Shown here one piece after another: positions 8,212-17,696 of a stretch of 64,000 nucleotides of DNA. The stretch is taken from assembly GCF_014698505.1 (NCBI RefSeq), contig NZ_JACJTD010000001.1:1-64000 (forward strand), read 5' to 3'. A program made the translations under genes and the position numbers. The stretch comes from Nostoc foliaceum FACHB-393. Lineage in GTDB: Bacteria; Cyanobacteriota; Cyanobacteriia; Cyanobacteriales; Nostocaceae. Position 1 is the stretch's first letter. Each line of letters opens with the position of its first letter. Below the pieces are notes generated by a model. That model saw only the letters and a list, made by a program, of their open reading frames with translations, was not told the DNA's origin and did no database searches.

Positions 8212-8934
8212 TTGCCTAAAAATTATAGTCAGGTCTACACTACTGATGCAAAAAGCCATGTTGTAGATAAGTTAGTCCTTGTGAATCATCTTTATCTTTA
8301 TTCAGTTAATTGCTCACAACAGCCTTTCCACCCGTCAACTTTAAGCGTGAGAAAACGATTAATTGACATTGTTGGAGCCATTGTAGGGCTGATAATTACA
8401 TTCATGGTAGCAATTCCTGTAGCAATTGCTACCTTTGTTCATGAGCCAAATCCAATATTTTATTCCCAAATTCGCTGTGGTTTGAACGGAAAAACTTTCC
8501 GCATATGGAAATTCCGTTCCATGATCGTCGATGCCGATAAACTCAAGCATTTGGTTGAAAACCAAGCTAAAGGTCATATCTTTAAATCTGTTGACGATCC
8601 TCGCATTACTCCTGTAGGTAAATTTTTGCGGCGCACTAGCTTAGACGAATTTCCCCAATTTTGGAATGTTCTGGTAGGGGACATGAGTTTAGTTGGTACT
8701 CGTCCACCCACTCCTGATGAAGTCAGCCATTACGATCCACATCATTGGGATAGATTGCGAGTTAAACCAGGCATTACCGGAGAATGGCAGGCTAATGGAC
8801 GCTCCAGCATTACAGACTTTGAAACCATTGTCAAGATGGATATGGAATATCAACGTAAGTGGTCTGTAACTTATGACCTGAGTCTGATTATTAAAACTAT
8901 CTGGGTTGTATTTAAAAAAACTGGTGCTTATTGA
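8212..8934 (+). CDS. Sugar transferase (polyprenyl-phosphate hexose-1-phosphate transferase type)
   Basis: The protein contains a bacterial sugar transferase domain: one membrane segment (IVGAIVGLIITFMVAIPVA), then QIRCGLNGKTFRIWKFRSM, DPRITPVGKFLRRTSLDEFP, QFWNVLVGDMSLVGTRPP and VKPGITGEWQANGRSS. Such enzymes start exopolysaccharide or O-antigen repeat units by moving a sugar phosphate to a lipid carrier at the membrane. It is the short form with a single N-terminal helix. The start is doubtful: TTG at 8212 opens the frame, and GTG at 8281 is another candidate with no ATG between. It lies apart from the related gene at 14373-15131 but belongs to the same polysaccharide neighbourhood. Confidence 0.85.
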   Translation: MPKNYSQVYTTDAKSHVVDKLVLVNHLYLYSVNCSQQPFHPSTLSVRKRLIDIVGAIVGLIITFMVAIPVAIATFVHEPNPIFYSQIRCGLNGKTFRIWKFRSMIVDADKLKHLVENQAKGHIFKSVDDPRITPVGKFLRRTSLDEFPQFWNVLVGDMSLVGTRPPTPDEVSHYDPHHWDRLRVKPGITGEWQANGRSSITDFETIVKMDMEYQRKWSVTYDLSLIIKTIWVVFKKTGAY

Positions 8935-9016
8935 ATTAAGGTATTGGGTATGGGGAGAGAGATTTTTATGTTCTCGTTGTAACTAAAGAGGCATGAGTGT
9001 CTATTTTTAATATCGT

Positions 9017-9853
9017 TTAACCTTTGACACCGCTACCAGTTTCCGTAGGTACGATATAACGTTGTAAAAATACAAATAGTAATAATACTGGGGCGATCGC
9101 AATCACTGAACCAGCAGCTACTAACCGCCAGTCAAGGGAAAATGTCCCTGCCAGCTTTGCAACTCCCAAAGGAAGAGTGTATAAATTTTCGTCTTGGATG
9201 ATAATTAAAGGCCACAAAAAGTCACTCCAAGCACCAATGAATACAAAAATAGCTAAAGTTACCAATGCTGGGCGAACTGCTGGTAACATCACATGCCACC
9301 ACAAACCTAACTCCGAACTTCCATCCATTCGGGCGGCTTCTTCTATCTCTTTGGGGACACTCATGAAAGCTTGACGCAACAGAAAAATGCCAAAGGCAGA
9401 AGCTAAACTCGGAAAAATCATTCCTAAATAAGTATTTCTCAAACCCAACTGAACTGTCAAAATATAGAGGGGAATCATCACGATTTGGAAGGGAATCATA
9501 ATCGTAGAGACGATCGCCACAAAAATCCAGTCTCGCCCGACAAATGACAATCTTGCCAACGGATAGGCAGCTAAAGCGCAAAACAGCAGATTTAAGCCCA
9601 CAGTCAGGACTGACACCAAAGTACTGTTATACAGGTATTGCCCAAAAGGTAGAGAGTTCCACACACTAAAGAAGTTATTTAGTGTTGGTTGACTAGGCAA
9701 TAACTGTGGCGGCGACTGAAAAATATTTTCCGTAGGCGATTTTAAGGCTGTACTAATTAGCCACAGTAAAGGAAAGAGCATCACCAGTGCGATCGCTCCC
9801 AAAAGCATATACATTAGCAGAATTTGCGATCGTGATTTTTTCCAGTTCAGCAT
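9017..9853 (-). CDS. Sugar ABC transporter permease, MalG/LacG type
   Basis: The 278-residue protein shows six hydrophobic helices and the EAA loop EEAARMDGSSELGLWWHVML that docks on the ATPase subunit. Helix 1 MLLGAIALVMLFPLLWLIST and the ending RYIVPTETGSGVKG fit MalG-type carbohydrate uptake permeases. The partner MalF-type permease, binding protein and ATPase genes are not in the window on either side, so its complex must be encoded elsewhere. The next gene upstream (10098-11165) is unrelated. The substrate cannot be read from sequence. Confidence 0.88.
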   Translation of the reverse strand: MLNWKKSRSQILLMYMLLGAIALVMLFPLLWLISTALKSPTENIFQSPPQLLPSQPTLNNFFSVWNSLPFGQYLYNSTLVSVLTVGLNLLFCALAAYPLARLSFVGRDWIFVAIVSTIMIPFQIVMIPLYILTVQLGLRNTYLGMIFPSLASAFGIFLLRQAFMSVPKEIEEAARMDGSSELGLWWHVMLPAVRPALVTLAIFVFIGAWSDFLWPLIIIQDENLYTLPLGVAKLAGTFSLDWRLVAAGSVIAIAPVLLLFVFLQRYIVPTETGSGVKG

Positions 9854-9954
9854 TTGATTAATAAGGGAAATTATCTTTTCTTAAAATTAAATTATCTCTC
9901 ACCACAAGCGGCGAGGGGTTAGGAACGAAATGTAACGCACCCTGATATATAGAT

Positions 9955-9982
9955 GTAGAGACGTAAAATTTTACATCTCTAC
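9955..9982. terminator. Hairpin upstream of the permease gene
   Basis: A 14-bp stem with one mismatch (GTAGAGACGTAAAA with TTTTACATCTCTAC) has essentially no loop. It lies about 115 bp downstream of the catalase-family stop and about 100 bp before the permease start. It resembles the GTAGAGACG intergenic hairpins common in cyanobacteria. It could be a terminator or a repeat. Confidence 0.45.
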
Positions 9983-10097
9983 AAAGTTTTGGCTGCATAA
10001 CTAATAAATTTCACACATCAAATCAGCAACACTAGAAAATCGTATCTAATCAAGTTGGCAGCCTATCATCCTCCAGTTTTAAACCAAATTATAGTGG

Positions 10098-11165
10098 TTA
10101 ATCTTCAACCTCTACATAAGGTTTTGGTTCACGCGATCGTTGGGCAATTTGTTCTCGTCGATACTTTGCAAGTTCGCTGTAAAGCCTCTTGCGAGAAAGA
10201 TTCACACTTCCAACAGGCTCATGCTCTAGCAGTGTATGCCAAGGGGAAAACAATATACCCTCATCCAAACGTTTGCGTTCTTCAAAGTCAAATTTTTGGC
10301 TGGGAATGCGGACAGTCGCAACTTTAATAAACGGTGAATCTGCTTCTTGCCATTCGTGAACGTGGTCTTCAATTGGTGTTTTTTGATCGTCTACATAAAA
10401 CTGAATGAAAAAGTCAAAAGACGCTTCCCGATTTTCTTCAGTCAAATATTTGACCATCGCTTCTCGGAGGTAATTTTCTGATTCTGGAAGTGTTTCGGGT
10501 GGTTGTTCAGGTTGTTGAGATTTGACGGACAATTTTACAATGCGAGACGCTCCTAACGTCGCTACCGTTTCGCTAACGCCAAACTTAAACGGAGCCATGC
10601 TCCAATATTGAATCAAAAGTGGATTTCCTACCTTCTGGCTGCCAATTTTTTGCAAGATAGCAAAGGCGTAAGCAAGTTCCTGCATTCGCTCTGGAGTAAG
10701 TTCTCCACTACCTGCTCTGGAAAGATCAGCGTAATCACGAACGTCTTTGGTTAAGAAAGTAGGATAATTGTTGAGTATAAAATCTTGAGTTTTTTCCTCA
10801 TCATCCAGCACTTTTTGCCCGTCCACATTCATCACCTTGATGGCGATACCACGAACATCAGGCTGGCTATCGGAGTGGAATTTACCACGCTTTTGAGGTG
10901 AACCACCACTAGAAAAACGAATCCAGGCAGGATAGGTTTGGGAAGTTTTGAACAAACCTACTCTCAGTTCTTCAGGAAGATTGGGTTCAATAATAAACTC
11001 TCCCCAAAGGAGTCCATGACTTTTGCTATGAATTTGGCGGAGGTCTGGGCCGGTTTTTTGTTGAGCTTGGAGACTAGTTGCTATAATCTCGTCAATTATT
11101 GCTTCCTGCTCAGTGGTAGATGACGTTGGGTTAGTCATAAACATTTGATGATGTGTCTTCATCAT
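10098..11165 (-). CDS. Catalase-family heme protein (small-subunit, y4iL-like)
   Basis: The 355-residue protein has the short catalase-fold pattern: SKSHGLLWGEF with the distal His (about residue 50), WIRFSSGG, PDVRGIAIKV, QDFILNNYPTF with an Asn in the expected place, and near the end GSVNLSRKRLYSELAKYR, where the Tyr fits the proximal heme ligand. It lacks the length and C-terminal flavodoxin-like part of classical catalases, so peroxide, fatty-acid hydroperoxide or other heme chemistry are all possible. There is no signal peptide. The first Met may be too early; MTNPTSS (11138) is an alternative. The cyclo-ligase gene ends 9 bp upstream on the same strand, suggesting cotranscription. Confidence 0.75.
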   Translation of the reverse strand: MMKTHHQMFMTNPTSSTTEQEAIIDEIIATSLQAQQKTGPDLRQIHSKSHGLLWGEFIIEPNLPEELRVGLFKTSQTYPAWIRFSSGGSPQKRGKFHSDSQPDVRGIAIKVMNVDGQKVLDDEEKTQDFILNNYPTFLTKDVRDYADLSRAGSGELTPERMQELAYAFAILQKIGSQKVGNPLLIQYWSMAPFKFGVSETVATLGASRIVKLSVKSQQPEQPPETLPESENYLREAMVKYLTEENREASFDFFIQFYVDDQKTPIEDHVHEWQEADSPFIKVATVRIPSQKFDFEERKRLDEGILFSPWHTLLEHEPVGSVNLSRKRLYSELAKYRREQIAQRSREPKPYVEVED

Positions 11166-11174
11166 CCTGAATCC

Positions 11175-11750
11175 TCAGCCCTTCTGAGTCAATCCGGTTT
11201 CCGTAGAAACTGTTTGTAATGGTTTATCCCAAAGTTCAATAGGTATTTGGGACAAATAAGCAAACTCAAAGACCACTCCGATAGTCGGCTTTGTCTGCCA
11301 TTGCGGCAAACTGAGCAAGCGATCGTAATACCCGCCACCATAACCGAGGCGATATCCTTGATAGTCGCAAGCGACACTGGGGACGAGAATCAAATCTACT
11401 TCAGCCGGATCTAAGATTGGAGCGTTGGGGTGTGGTTCAGTAATGCCATAAGCACCGCTTTGAACAGAATCGTTAGGTGCCCAAATATGCCAACATAGGG
11501 ATTTATCAACGCAGCGAGGAAATCCCCATCGGTGTTTGGTGTTTGCAAATAGTGGACTGAGGTCAGGTTCTTGGCGAAAACTGAAATAAGCAAGTATTGT
11601 TTTTGCTTGGGTAAATAAAATAGAGTTTTGTAAATGAGAGCAAATGCGATCGCTTTTTTCTCTCCACTCTCGAACAGACATTGATTGACGTGTTTTGAGT
11701 AGAGTGCGGCGTAGTTCTGCTTTATTTAGTTGATGATTAACTTTGTCCAT
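11175..11750 (-). CDS. 5-formyltetrahydrofolate cyclo-ligase
   Basis: The 191-residue protein converts 5-formyl-THF to 5,10-methenyl-THF with ATP. It shows KAELRRTLLKTRQSMS at the N-terminus, LAYFSFRQEPDL for substrate binding, DLILVPSVACDYQGYRLGYG and the family signature GYGGGYYDRLL. Length is normal for the family. It lies between fcl (72 bp upstream, with a strong hairpin between) and the catalase-family gene (9 bp downstream). The start MDKVNHQL is the first ATG and gives a full N-terminal helix. Confidence 0.92.
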   Translation of the reverse strand: MDKVNHQLNKAELRRTLLKTRQSMSVREWREKSDRICSHLQNSILFTQAKTILAYFSFRQEPDLSPLFANTKHRWGFPRCVDKSLCWHIWAPNDSVQSGAYGITEPHPNAPILDPAEVDLILVPSVACDYQGYRLGYGGGYYDRLLSLPQWQTKPTIGVVFEFAYLSQIPIELWDKPLQTVSTETGLTQKG

Positions 11751-11772
11751 AAAAATTCATAGCATCAAACAA

Positions 11773-11797
11773 ATAAGCTGGGCGATGCCCAGCTTAT
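11773..11797 (-). terminator. Terminator-like hairpin after fcl
   Basis: An 11-bp perfect stem ATAAGCTGGGC/GCCCAGCTTAT with a 3-nt loop lies 25 bp after the fcl stop. On the minus strand it is followed by TTGTTTG, a weak U-run. It probably ends the gmd-fcl transcript before the cyclo-ligase gene. Confidence 0.65.
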
Positions 11798-11822
11798 ACC
11801 ACCCTAATTCACTAGTACATAG

Positions 11823-12767
11823 TTATGCAGCGTGTTGACGATACCACTCAATGGTATTTTTTAACCCTTCTTCAAAGCTCACTTGAGCCGTGAAATTAAA
11901 GGCAAGCTTTGCCCGTTCAGTATCTAAACAACGGCGGGGTTGACCATTAGGCTTGTCAGTTTGCCAAACAATTTCACCCTTAAACTCCATCAATTTGCAG
12001 ATTAGAGTTACTAAATCAAGGATGGAGATTTCATAACCCGTTCCCAAGTTAACTGGTTCCGATTCGTTATAAAACTGAGTTCCCATAACAATCCCTCGCG
12101 CTGCATCTTCCGAATACAGAAACTCGCGAGTGGGACTGCCATCACCCCAAACTGGGAGTTGCTTTTCTGCTTTAATTTGGGCTTCGTGAACTTTACGAAT
12201 TAACGCTGGAATAACGTGGGAACTTCCTGTGTCAAAGTTATCTTCTGGGCCATATAAATTGACTGGCAGTAAATAAACCCCATTAAAACCGTACTGCTGG
12301 CGGTAAGATTGCAATTGGACTAAAAGCGCTTTTTTAGCAATTCCGTAGGGGGCGTTGGTTTCTTCTGGGTAGCCATTCCAAAGATCATCTTCTTTGAATG
12401 GCACTGGGGTGAATTTAGGATAGGCGCAGATTGTACCAACACAAACGAATTTTTCTACTCCAGCTTGATAGGCAGCGTGAATTAGCTGGGTTCCCATGAT
12501 CAAGTTATCGTAGAACAACTCAGCGGGTTTTTCACGGTTCAGACCGATGCCACCGACATGAGCTGCTAGGTGGATAATTATGTCTTGCTGGTCAACTGCA
12601 CGTTGGCTATTTTCCCAGATACGCAAATCACAATCGCGCGATCGCGTGATTGTAATCTTCTCACGATCAGCCCCTGCTTTACACAGTTGATCTATCACCT
12701 GACGACCTAGAAACCCCGACCCACCAGTGACGAGAATGCGTTTATTTTTTAGTTCTAAGGCGGTCAT
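11823..12767 (-). CDS. fcl: GDP-L-fucose synthase
   Basis: The 314-residue short-chain dehydrogenase turns GDP-4-keto-6-deoxymannose into GDP-L-fucose (3,5-epimerase plus NADPH reductase). It has the Rossmann motif [14 protein letters not shown], the [15 protein letters not shown] segment, the catalytic Ser region VGTICAYPK and the YGIAKK pair, all family hallmarks. It follows gmd by 24 bp, so the two make an operon supplying GDP-fucose for surface glycans. It ends before a strong hairpin at 11773-11797. Confidence 0.93.
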   Translation of the reverse strand: MTALELKNKRILVTGGSGFLGRQVIDQLCKAGADREKITITRSRDCDLRIWENSQRAVDQQDIIIHLAAHVGGIGLNREKPAELFYDNLIMGTQLIHAAYQAGVEKFVCVGTICAYPKFTPVPFKEDDLWNGYPEETNAPYGIAKKALLVQLQSYRQQYGFNGVYLLPVNLYGPEDNFDTGSSHVIPALIRKVHEAQIKAEKQLPVWGDGSPTREFLYSEDAARGIVMGTQFYNESEPVNLGTGYEISILDLVTLICKLMEFKGEIVWQTDKPNGQPRRCLDTERAKLAFNFTAQVSFEEGLKNTIEWYRQHAA

Positions 12768-12791
12768 ATTTATTATCCTCTGTGGTGCGAA

Positions 12792-13877
12792 TCAGAAGTG
12801 CAAAGCGCCCAGTTCTTGACGAACAGTAGCAATATCATGTGGGAATTGGGAACCATTTCCATTGGGTGAAGTGTGACCCAATGCTTGTAAGTCTGCTTCC
12901 ACCATTAAGGAAACTAGTTCTTCAAAAGTTACTGATGGTGTCCAGCCTAACTTCTGCCGTGCTTTGGTAGAATCACCAATCAACAACTCTACCTCAGATG
13001 GACGGAGGTAACGCTCATCAAACTCTACATAATTTTGCCAATTGAGATTCACATAACTAAATGCCAGTTCTAAAAACTCCTTTACTGAGTGGGTTTCACC
13101 AGTAGCAATTACATAATCATCTGGCTGGTCTTTCTGCAACATCAACCACATTGCTTTAACGTAATCCTTCGCATAGCCCCAATCTCGCTTGGCGTCTAGA
13201 TTACCCATGTAAATCTTTTTCTGCTTACCAGCAACGATACCAGCCACTGCTCTAGTAATTTTGCGGGTTACAAAGGTTTCGCCCCGCCGTGGTGACTCGT
13301 GGTTAAAAAGTATGCCATTACAAGCAAACAAATCATAAGACTCACGATAATTTACAGTTTGCCAGTGGGCGTAAACTTTCGCACAGGCATAGGGACTGCG
13401 GGGATAAAAGGGCGTTGTCTCCGTTTGCGGTATTGCTTGTACTAGACCGTACATTTCTGAAGAACCCGCCTGGTAAAATCGCACCTGAATTCCGGTACGG
13501 TGTTGATAGTCCCGAATTGCTTCTAACAAACGTAGGGTTCCCATTCCTACAGCATCCACTGTGTATTCTGGTGAATCAAAGCTGACTCTGACATGGGATT
13601 GAGCGCCGAGGTTGTAGATCTCTACTGGCTTAACTTCTTCTAAAATGCGCCGCAAAGTAGTACCATCCGTCAAGTCACCGTAGTGAAGAAACAACCGTAC
13701 TCCATCTTTGTGGGGGTCTTCGTAAATGTGATCGATGCGGTCTGTGTTGAAGGTAGAAGTCCGGCGAATAATACCATGAACTTCATAACCTTGTTCCAAC
13801 AAAAACTCACTTAGATATGAACCATCTTGACCAGTAATACCAGTAATCAACGCTCGCTTCTGTTGCGTCATGCTCAA
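12792..13877 (-). CDS. gmd: GDP-mannose 4,6-dehydratase
   Basis: The 361-residue protein catalyses the first committed step to GDP-fucose and related deoxysugars. Motifs are [19 protein letters not shown] (NADP-binding), [37 protein letters not shown] with [13 protein letters not shown] (catalytic Tyr-Lys) and [17 protein letters not shown]. Length is standard. The start is MSMTQQ or the second Met (13871). It leads the gmd-fcl operon and has a long upstream region carrying a direct repeat (14043-14099). Confidence 0.95.
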   Translation of the reverse strand: MSMTQQKRALITGITGQDGSYLSEFLLEQGYEVHGIIRRTSTFNTDRIDHIYEDPHKDGVRLFLHYGDLTDGTTLRRILEEVKPVEIYNLGAQSHVRVSFDSPEYTVDAVGMGTLRLLEAIRDYQHRTGIQVRFYQAGSSEMYGLVQAIPQTETTPFYPRSPYACAKVYAHWQTVNYRESYDLFACNGILFNHESPRRGETFVTRKITRAVAGIVAGKQKKIYMGNLDAKRDWGYAKDYVKAMWLMLQKDQPDDYVIATGETHSVKEFLELAFSYVNLNWQNYVEFDERYLRPSEVELLIGDSTKARQKLGWTPSVTFEELVSLMVEADLQALGHTSPNGNGSQFPHDIATVRQELGALHF

Positions 13878-14372
13878 TTATCCCTTATTGTCCTTGATTA
13901 AAAAGTTACAGCCAATCTGATACAACCTAGCAGCTAATTGCTGAATTGCATAATGGGAAACCTACGAGTTATTATTGTTAGGATACTTTTTCGGTAAATA
14001 GATATACTTAATAAAAAGTAATTTAACACGTAAGATCAACCTTAGATAGATCAAGATTGTTTAATTATGTATATTCCTTGTACTAGATAGATCAAGATTA
14101 TTTTTGTGTACGTTATTTTTTGGTCAAAACTTTATATATCTCTAGTTTTGTGAAGATTGAATAAAATAAATATTTTAAATTAGACTTTTTTTGGCAAAAA
14201 TCCGAATCAGAGCAAAGCAAAGTGTGTATTCACACTTAGAAAAGCCTGAGCTAGCTAGAAAGGCATATATATAACAACTATATAAACAAAGATAAACAGT
14301 GGTTCAGTCTTACGGCAAGAATTGGTATTTAGGGGCATTAATTGCCCCACAGAATCGACCCTAAGTAGTGAC
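13878..14372. other. AT-rich upstream region of gmd
   Basis: No ORF is credible in these 495 bp. It holds a 16-bp direct repeat (listed separately) and long A/T runs. It probably carries the gmd promoter and the 3' end of the sugar transferase transcript that reads toward gmd from the same strand. Confidence 0.5.
14043..14099. promoter_or_regulatory. Spaced 16-bp direct repeat upstream of gmd
   Basis: TAGATAGATCAAGATT occurs at 14043-14058 and again at 14084-14099, exactly 41 bp apart. That is close to four helical turns, so both copies face the same side of the DNA. They lie 166 to 222 bp upstream of the gmd start, consistent with an activator or repressor pair. No known operator is recognised. 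Confidence 0.4.
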
Positions 14373-15131
14373 TCAGTATGCCCCGTTATTTTTGGGCAGA
14401 ATGACCACATCAACAGTTTTCAAGATGATCCATAAATCAAGCCAGAAATTCCTAAATCGAGCATAATGCAGGTCTATTTGGACTCGCCGAGGGTAGGGAA
14501 TATCATTACGCCCAGACACCTGCCACAAACCAGTAATTCCTGGACGGATTGTTAAAATCTCATCAATGTGACAACCGTATTTTGGCAGTTCTTCCGCTAC
14601 TAAAGGTCGGGGACCGACTACACTCATGTCCCCTTTTAAGACGTTCCAGAACTGGGGAAATTCGTCTAAGCTAGTAATTCGCAAAAATCGACCAATTTTG
14701 GTAATCCGGGGGTCTTGTTTCAGCTTAAAACTGCTTTCAAATTCTTGTCGCAACTCGGGCGATGTTTCCATCATTTGCATGAGGATTTCATCCGCATTGC
14801 TTACCATTGTTCGGAATTTAATACAATTAAACGCTTTGTAATTTTTCCCTACCCGTTCCTGGATATAAAAAATTGGCCCTTCTGAGCTGAAAGCAATCAG
14901 CAAGGTCAAAATTAAGTAGACGGGGAAGAACAAAATTAACACCGACAGCGAAAACACTATGTCGAACAGTCGTTTGGCAAACTCTCCGTTTAAACCCTGA
15001 AAAGATAAACCTTTGGGTTTAACTTTTGGCGTCTTTGTTTTTTGACCGCGTTTTAAGAAAGTACGCGTAGACGCTCTAGTGTCTTGCCGTACGCCTCGCT
15101 TGCCGGAGAGGAGTGAGCTCTGGGCAGTCAT
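14373..15131 (-). CDS. Sugar transferase, exopolysaccharide initiating type
   Basis: The 252-residue protein is a second bacterial sugar transferase: one membrane helix (FDIVFSLSVLILFFPVYLIL), then YIQERVGKNYKAFNCIKFRTM, DPRITKIGRFLRITSLDEFP, VLKGDMSVVGPRPL and RPGITGLWQVSGRND. It probably attaches the first sugar-phosphate to polyprenyl phosphate. I choose the ATG at 15131 because AAGGAG stands just upstream; the frame extends further. About 50 N-terminal residues are very basic and partly encoded by a dispersed repeat (15061-15120), so this part may not be conserved. The GT4 gene lies 86 bp upstream of the frame on the same strand, suggesting one polysaccharide unit. Confidence 0.9.
   Translation of the reverse strand: MTAQSSLLSGKRGVRQDTRASTRTFLKRGQKTKTPKVKPKGLSFQGLNGEFAKRLFDIVFSLSVLILFFPVYLILTLLIAFSSEGPIFYIQERVGKNYKAFNCIKFRTMVSNADEILMQMMETSPELRQEFESSFKLKQDPRITKIGRFLRITSLDEFPQFWNVLKGDMSVVGPRPLVAEELPKYGCHIDEILTIRPGITGLWQVSGRNDIPYPRRVQIDLHYARFRNFWLDLWIILKTVDVVILPKNNGAY
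15061..15120. repeat. Dispersed repeat in the 5' end of the sugar transferase gene
   Basis: A GC-rich stretch (GTACGCGTAGACGCTCTAG and on to GGAGAGGAGTGAGCTC) resembles small dispersed repeats of Nostoc. It encodes the basic segment after MTAQSSLLSG. Called from its composition and motif style only. Confidence 0.4.
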
Positions 15132-15244
15132 CATACTCCTTAATAATCCACACCACACATAGTCCCAATATTAAAGCCAAAATGATGTGCTTCTGGGGGG
15201 AAATTGCCAAAAGCCTAAAAAAAATCAGACATTAACCAAGACCA

Positions 15245-16387
15245 TCATTCCAAAAACGGTCTTTTCTCGTTACACTTGTTTACAAAATCTAGATAACGAT
15301 CTGCAAAAATTTCCGGTGAAAACTGCGCGGCGTGCGATCGCATATACTCGGAACTGAACGAACCCTCATACACTTCAAACTTTTCTACTGCCTCCACCAA
15401 AGCCGCCTCTGTTTGCGTCTTGAAGAATATACCTGTCCCTGTATCCGCACCAGAGCGAATATCTCGCACTGTTTCTAAAGCACCCCCTGCACCGTAGGCA
15501 ATCACTGGCGTGCCACAGGCCTGTGCTTCCACTAGGGCAATACCAAAATCTTCACAAGCTGCATACACAAACGCCTTAGCCCTAGACATATATTTTTTTA
15601 CCACATTATCGGGTTGCCATCCCAATATTTGGATATTGGAGTTTGCCATCTCGCGAATCTTGTTCATTTCATCTCCTGTACCAATGACTACTAATGGTCG
15701 TTTTAGTTGATTAAAAGCGTTTACAATCAACGATACTTGCTTGTAACTCACTAACCGGGAAACTGTCAGGTAAAAGTCCTCTTTCTCAGACAGAAAAGGA
15801 AATTCCCCAATATTCACTGGTGGGTAAATGACTGTTGCTTCTCGCCGATAGCAACGCCAAATCCGCCGAGCCGTATGTTGCGAGTTGGCAATGAAGTAAT
15901 CAACGCGATTGGCACTCAATACATCCCACTGGCGCAAACGATGTAATAAATATCGTGTCACCCATCCAGCGAAACCACTACCCATTTTGCTGTGGCGCAG
16001 ATAATCAAAGGTCAAGTCCCAGGCATAGCGCATAGGACTGTGGCAATAGCAAATATGCATCTGTTCGGGAGTGGTAAGGATTCCTTTAGCAACAGCGTGA
16101 GATGAAGACAGAATTACGTCATAATGCCGTAAATCAAGTTGTTCAATTGCCAAAGGCCACAAAGGCAAGTATTTTTGTATACCGTTGCGGGCATAGGGAA
16201 AGTCCTGAAGAAACGTCTTACCAATCTGACGCTTATATAAATAACTTTCAGGATTGCTGGATTCAAAATCGATGAGAGCATACAAATCAGCATCAATGTG
16301 ATTCAAAATTTCTCGTACAACGAGTTCTGAACCACCGGTGGCTTTGGGTGTCAGCCACTCATGAACCAGAGCATATTTCAAGGGCAC
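15245..16387 (-). CDS. GT4-family glycosyltransferase
   Basis: The 380-residue protein has the GT-B pattern of family 4: HEWLTPKATGGSELVVREIL at the acceptor-side Gly loop, CYCHSPMRYAWDL, a sugar-nucleotide side LTVSRLVSYKQVSLIVNAF, and the donor-binding E-x7-E signature EDFGIALVEAQACGTPVIAYG. It is cytoplasmic, with no membrane helix. It probably adds a later sugar to the lipid-linked polysaccharide begun by the neighbouring sugar transferase. Donor and acceptor cannot be predicted. Confidence 0.88.
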   Translation of the reverse strand: MPLKYALVHEWLTPKATGGSELVVREILNHIDADLYALIDFESSNPESYLYKRQIGKTFLQDFPYARNGIQKYLPLWPLAIEQLDLRHYDVILSSSHAVAKGILTTPEQMHICYCHSPMRYAWDLTFDYLRHSKMGSGFAGWVTRYLLHRLRQWDVLSANRVDYFIANSQHTARRIWRCYRREATVIYPPVNIGEFPFLSEKEDFYLTVSRLVSYKQVSLIVNAFNQLKRPLVVIGTGDEMNKIREMANSNIQILGWQPDNVVKKYMSRAKAFVYAACEDFGIALVEAQACGTPVIAYGAGGALETVRDIRSGADTGTGIFFKTQTEAALVEAVEKFEVYEGSFSSEYMRSHAAQFSPEIFADRYLDFVNKCNEKRPFLE

Positions 16388-16691
16388 AGCTAACTTGAAT
16401 AAATGGAAAATACAAAAGCCAACTTGATGACGTTAACTGAAAAGTTTCCCCTTGTGATTAATTAACGGGAAGCGCCCCAGATTAGCACATAAGACGCAAT
16501 CTTTCCCTCAGAGGTTCCAGATGGATGCTGCAACCTGATAATCTCAGATTGGGCATTGCGGCTTGGGGATTGGGCATGGGACATTGGGAATTAGGCATTT
16601 TGATTATTCTCCTGCCTCTTAGCCTCTTCCCTAGTCGCCAGTCTCCAGTTCCCAATCCTTTGACGACAACTGATATAGAAATGGTGAATTT
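16388..16691. other. Divergent intergenic region with degenerate repeats
   Basis: It contains TTGGGCATTG-type repeats (about 16550-16600) and a C/T-rich CCTGCCTCTTAGCCTCTTCCC stretch partly complementary to them. This is a typical cyanobacterial filler repeat. Promoters for the GT4 and CSP41-like genes should lie here, but I cannot point to them. Confidence 0.45.
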
Positions 16692-17630
16692 ATGCGAATT
16701 TTAATTATGGGTGGTACTCGGTTCATTGGTGTCTATTTGACTCAACTACTAGTGGAACAAGGACATGAGGTGGTGCTGTTCAATCGTGGAAATAAACCAG
16801 CACCTTCTTTACAGGGAGTAGGACAAATTATAGGCGATCGCACTGATGCTACTCAATTAAAAGCAAAGTTATCACAAGAAAACTTTGATGTCATTTTTGA
16901 CAATAACGGGCGGGAACTTACTGATACTCAACCACTAGCAGAAATTTTTCAAGGTCGAGTGCAACATTTTGTGTATATGAGTTCTGCGGGAGTATATCTC
17001 AAATCTGACCAATTGCCCCATGTAGAAGGTGATCCAGTAGATCCTAAAAGTCGCCATAAGGGTAAACATGAAACAGAAGCTTACTTAACTCAATTGGGAT
17101 TGCCCTTTACCTCTATTCGTCCTACTTATATTTACGGGCCTCGTAATTATAATGAGTTGGAAGGCTGGTTTTTTGACAGAATTGTGCGTGATCGCCCCAT
17201 TCCAATCCCCGGAAATGGCTTGCATATCACGCAGCTAGGTCATGTAAAAGACTTAGCACAGGCAATGACTCAGGTTTTGGGTAATGAACAAGCCATAGGA
17301 CAGATTTATAATATCTCTGGCGATCGCTTTGTCACTTTTGATGGTTTAGCCCGTGCTAGTGCGATCGCGGCTGGGAAATCACCCGATGCTGTTAAAATCG
17401 TCCATTACGACCCGAAAAAGTTTGATTTTGGCAAGCGCAAAGCTTTTCCGATGCGGGTGCAGCATTTCTTTGCTTCGGTGAACAAAGCGCAAACAGAATT
17501 AAACTGGCAACCTGAATATGATTTAATTTCTGGGTTACAAGACTCTCTGGAAAATGATTATTTGGCTCATGCGAAAGACAAAGCTGATGTTGATTTCTCT
17601 GTAGATGAGGAGATTTTACAAGCTGTTTAA
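16692..17630 (+). CDS. NAD-dependent epimerase/dehydratase, CSP41-like
   Basis: The 312-residue protein is an atypical SDR: MRILIMGGTRFIGVYLTQLL is the Rossmann loop, VYMSSAGVY carries Ser, but the usual YxxxK is altered (KGKHETEAYL). RPTYIYGPRNYNELEGWFFDRI and ITQLGHVKDLAQAM are typical of the cyanobacterial and chloroplast CSP41b group, whose plant members bind stem-loop RNA and ribosomes. A role in RNA or ribosome stability is known for the plant family and only inferred here. It stands alone with its own upstream region. Confidence 0.8.
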   Translation: MRILIMGGTRFIGVYLTQLLVEQGHEVVLFNRGNKPAPSLQGVGQIIGDRTDATQLKAKLSQENFDVIFDNNGRELTDTQPLAEIFQGRVQHFVYMSSAGVYLKSDQLPHVEGDPVDPKSRHKGKHETEAYLTQLGLPFTSIRPTYIYGPRNYNELEGWFFDRIVRDRPIPIPGNGLHITQLGHVKDLAQAMTQVLGNEQAIGQIYNISGDRFVTFDGLARASAIAAGKSPDAVKIVHYDPKKFDFGKRKAFPMRVQHFFASVNKAQTELNWQPEYDLISGLQDSLENDYLAHAKDKADVDFSVDEEILQAV

Positions 17631-17696
17631 GAAGAAGATTTCCAACTTATCTAAGAGGATATCTCAAAAGTTCTTTTGTATAGGTCTAACCCTTAG

